DNA from: an uncultured Mycoplasmatales bacterium
Lineage (GTDB): Bacteria > Bacillota_I > Bacilli_A > Mycoplasmatales > Mycoplasmoidaceae
Length of the DNA: 32,244 nucleotides
Direction of reading: 5' to 3'
Assembly: GCA_949422915.1 (NCBI GenBank)
Contig: CASPLF010000009.1
Span: 1-32,244, forward strand
Part shown: positions 32,044-32,244 of the stretch, one piece after another
Numbering within the stretch: the stretch's first letter is position 1
Layout: the number at the start of each line of letters is the position of its first letter
Position numbers and translations under genes: made by a program
Notes under the pieces: generated by a model
What the model saw: only the letters and a program-made list of their open reading frames with translations
Told to the model about the DNA's origin: nothing
The model's database searches: none

Positions 32044-32066
32044 ATAGGTGCAAACAAAGCACCTAT
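32044..32066 (+). other. Perfect hairpin between the two tRNAs
   Basis: ATAGGTGC (32044-32051), loop AAACAAA, GCACCTAT (32059-32066). An 8-bp perfect stem unlike the surrounding A/T-rich spacers, with no T-tract after it. It is more likely a processing signal for the tRNA precursor or another RNA structure than a terminator. Confidence 0.5.
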
Positions 32067-32072
32067 CCCATT

Positions 32073-32148
32073 GGGGAATTAGCGCAATTGATAGAGCATC
32101 TGATTTGCACTCAGAAGGTTGTGGGTTTGAGTCCCATATTCTCCACCA
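32073..32148 (+). tRNA. tRNA-Ala (anticodon UGC)
   Basis: Cloverleaf with encoded CCA: acceptor GGGGAAT with ATTCTCC (one G-U), D stem GCGC/GAGC with one mismatch, anticodon stem TCTGA/TCAGA with loop TTTGCAC, T stem GTGGG/CCCAT. The Ile-Ala pair is often found in rRNA spacers; here it follows rpsI instead. Confidence 0.94.
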
Positions 32149-32151
32149 TGT

Positions 32152-32184
32152 AAAAAGCACTAGGCTAAACCTGGTGCTTTTTTA
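32152..32184 (+). terminator. Terminator after the tRNA pair
   Basis: AAAAAGCACTAGG, loop CTAAA, CCTGGTGCTTTTTT: a 13-bp stem with one G-U pair and a T-tract. Ends the rplM-rpsI-tRNA run. Confidence 0.85.
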
Positions 32185-32229
32185 ATTTTTTAGACTGTAA
32201 AACCTATTTTACGCCACTTTGGAGTAAAT

Positions 32230-32244
32230 ATGGGGAAATGACAC
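32230..32244 (+). CDS. Apparent start of a further gene, cut by window end
   Basis: ATG at 32230 is preceded by TTTGGAG with a five-base spacer, the same strong ribosome-binding sequence as rpoC. Only five codons remain (MGKWH, Trp from TGA), so the product cannot be named. The 45 bp between the tRNA terminator and this ATG contain a near-palindrome TTTACGCCA...TGGAGTAAA (32208-32228) overlapping the ribosome site. Confidence 0.4.

Noticed and set aside
32185-32244. Right end as an insertion-sequence terminus
   Set aside because: There is a near-palindrome but no transposase or second inverted end in view; the ribosome site plus ATG is a simpler reading.

Overview
This window is from a wall-less bacterium of the class Mollicutes (Mycoplasma-like). 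The DNA is very AT-rich. UGA is read as tryptophan throughout: nearly every long gene is cut in the supplied ORF track at TGA codons that fall on conserved Trp positions, and a tRNA-Trp with anticodon UCA is encoded here. Rejoined with code 4, the track collapses to 24 protein genes (two of them cut by the window edges) and three tRNAs. The species cannot be fixed from this sequence. BspA-like leucine-rich-repeat surface proteins suggest a host- or protist-associated mycoplasma; trichomonad-associated mycoplasmas would be one comparison to make (inference).

Layout. 1-8324 is a surface-protein region. Two large BspA-like LRR proteins (minus strand, overlapping, the distal one running off the left edge) diverge from a 1179-residue lipoprotein of unknown function across a 44-bp gap whose core is the palindrome TATAATTATA. 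8338-13436 is a tightly packed plus-strand run: ispF (MEP isoprenoid pathway), hpt, ftsH, three single-PQ-loop (SemiSWEET-type) membrane proteins and a small LRR lipoprotein, most of them overlapping or nearly touching. A two-hairpin convergent terminator region follows. 13519-16290 holds a minus-strand L-cysteine desulfidase/SDH-alpha family gene and a divergent MFS permease. 16283-17765 holds rpsT coupled to a small lipoprotein, opposed by a membrane-anchored basic protein. 17762-22857 is minus-strand: YitT-like membrane protein, choline/ethanolamine-kinase-like protein, acpP, tRNA-Trp, terminator, Nif3-like protein, EzrA-like coiled-coil protein. 22981-32148 is the conserved information core: rpoB-rpoC, rplM-rpsI, tRNA-Ile(GAU), tRNA-Ala(UGC), then a terminator and the apparent first codons of a further gene.

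How it fits together. The core genes are ordinary and intact. The accessory interest lies in the left 14 kb: a modular LRR family with a repeated capping unit, a very large lipoprotein anchored at both ends by prediction, an IspF whose C-terminal nucleotide-binding signature is altered, and a triplicated SemiSWEET cassette fused by overlap to an LRR lipoprotein. Promoters are recognisable mostly as TATAAT boxes. Several genes without a Shine-Dalgarno sequence have that box 9-18 bp before the start codon, implying leaderless or near-leaderless mRNAs. All divergent gene pairs in the window have back-to-back or overlapping -10-like elements, though AT-richness makes some of this expected by chance.

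Limits. All calls rest on reading motifs and frames by eye. No database search, signal-peptide predictor or structure prediction was run.
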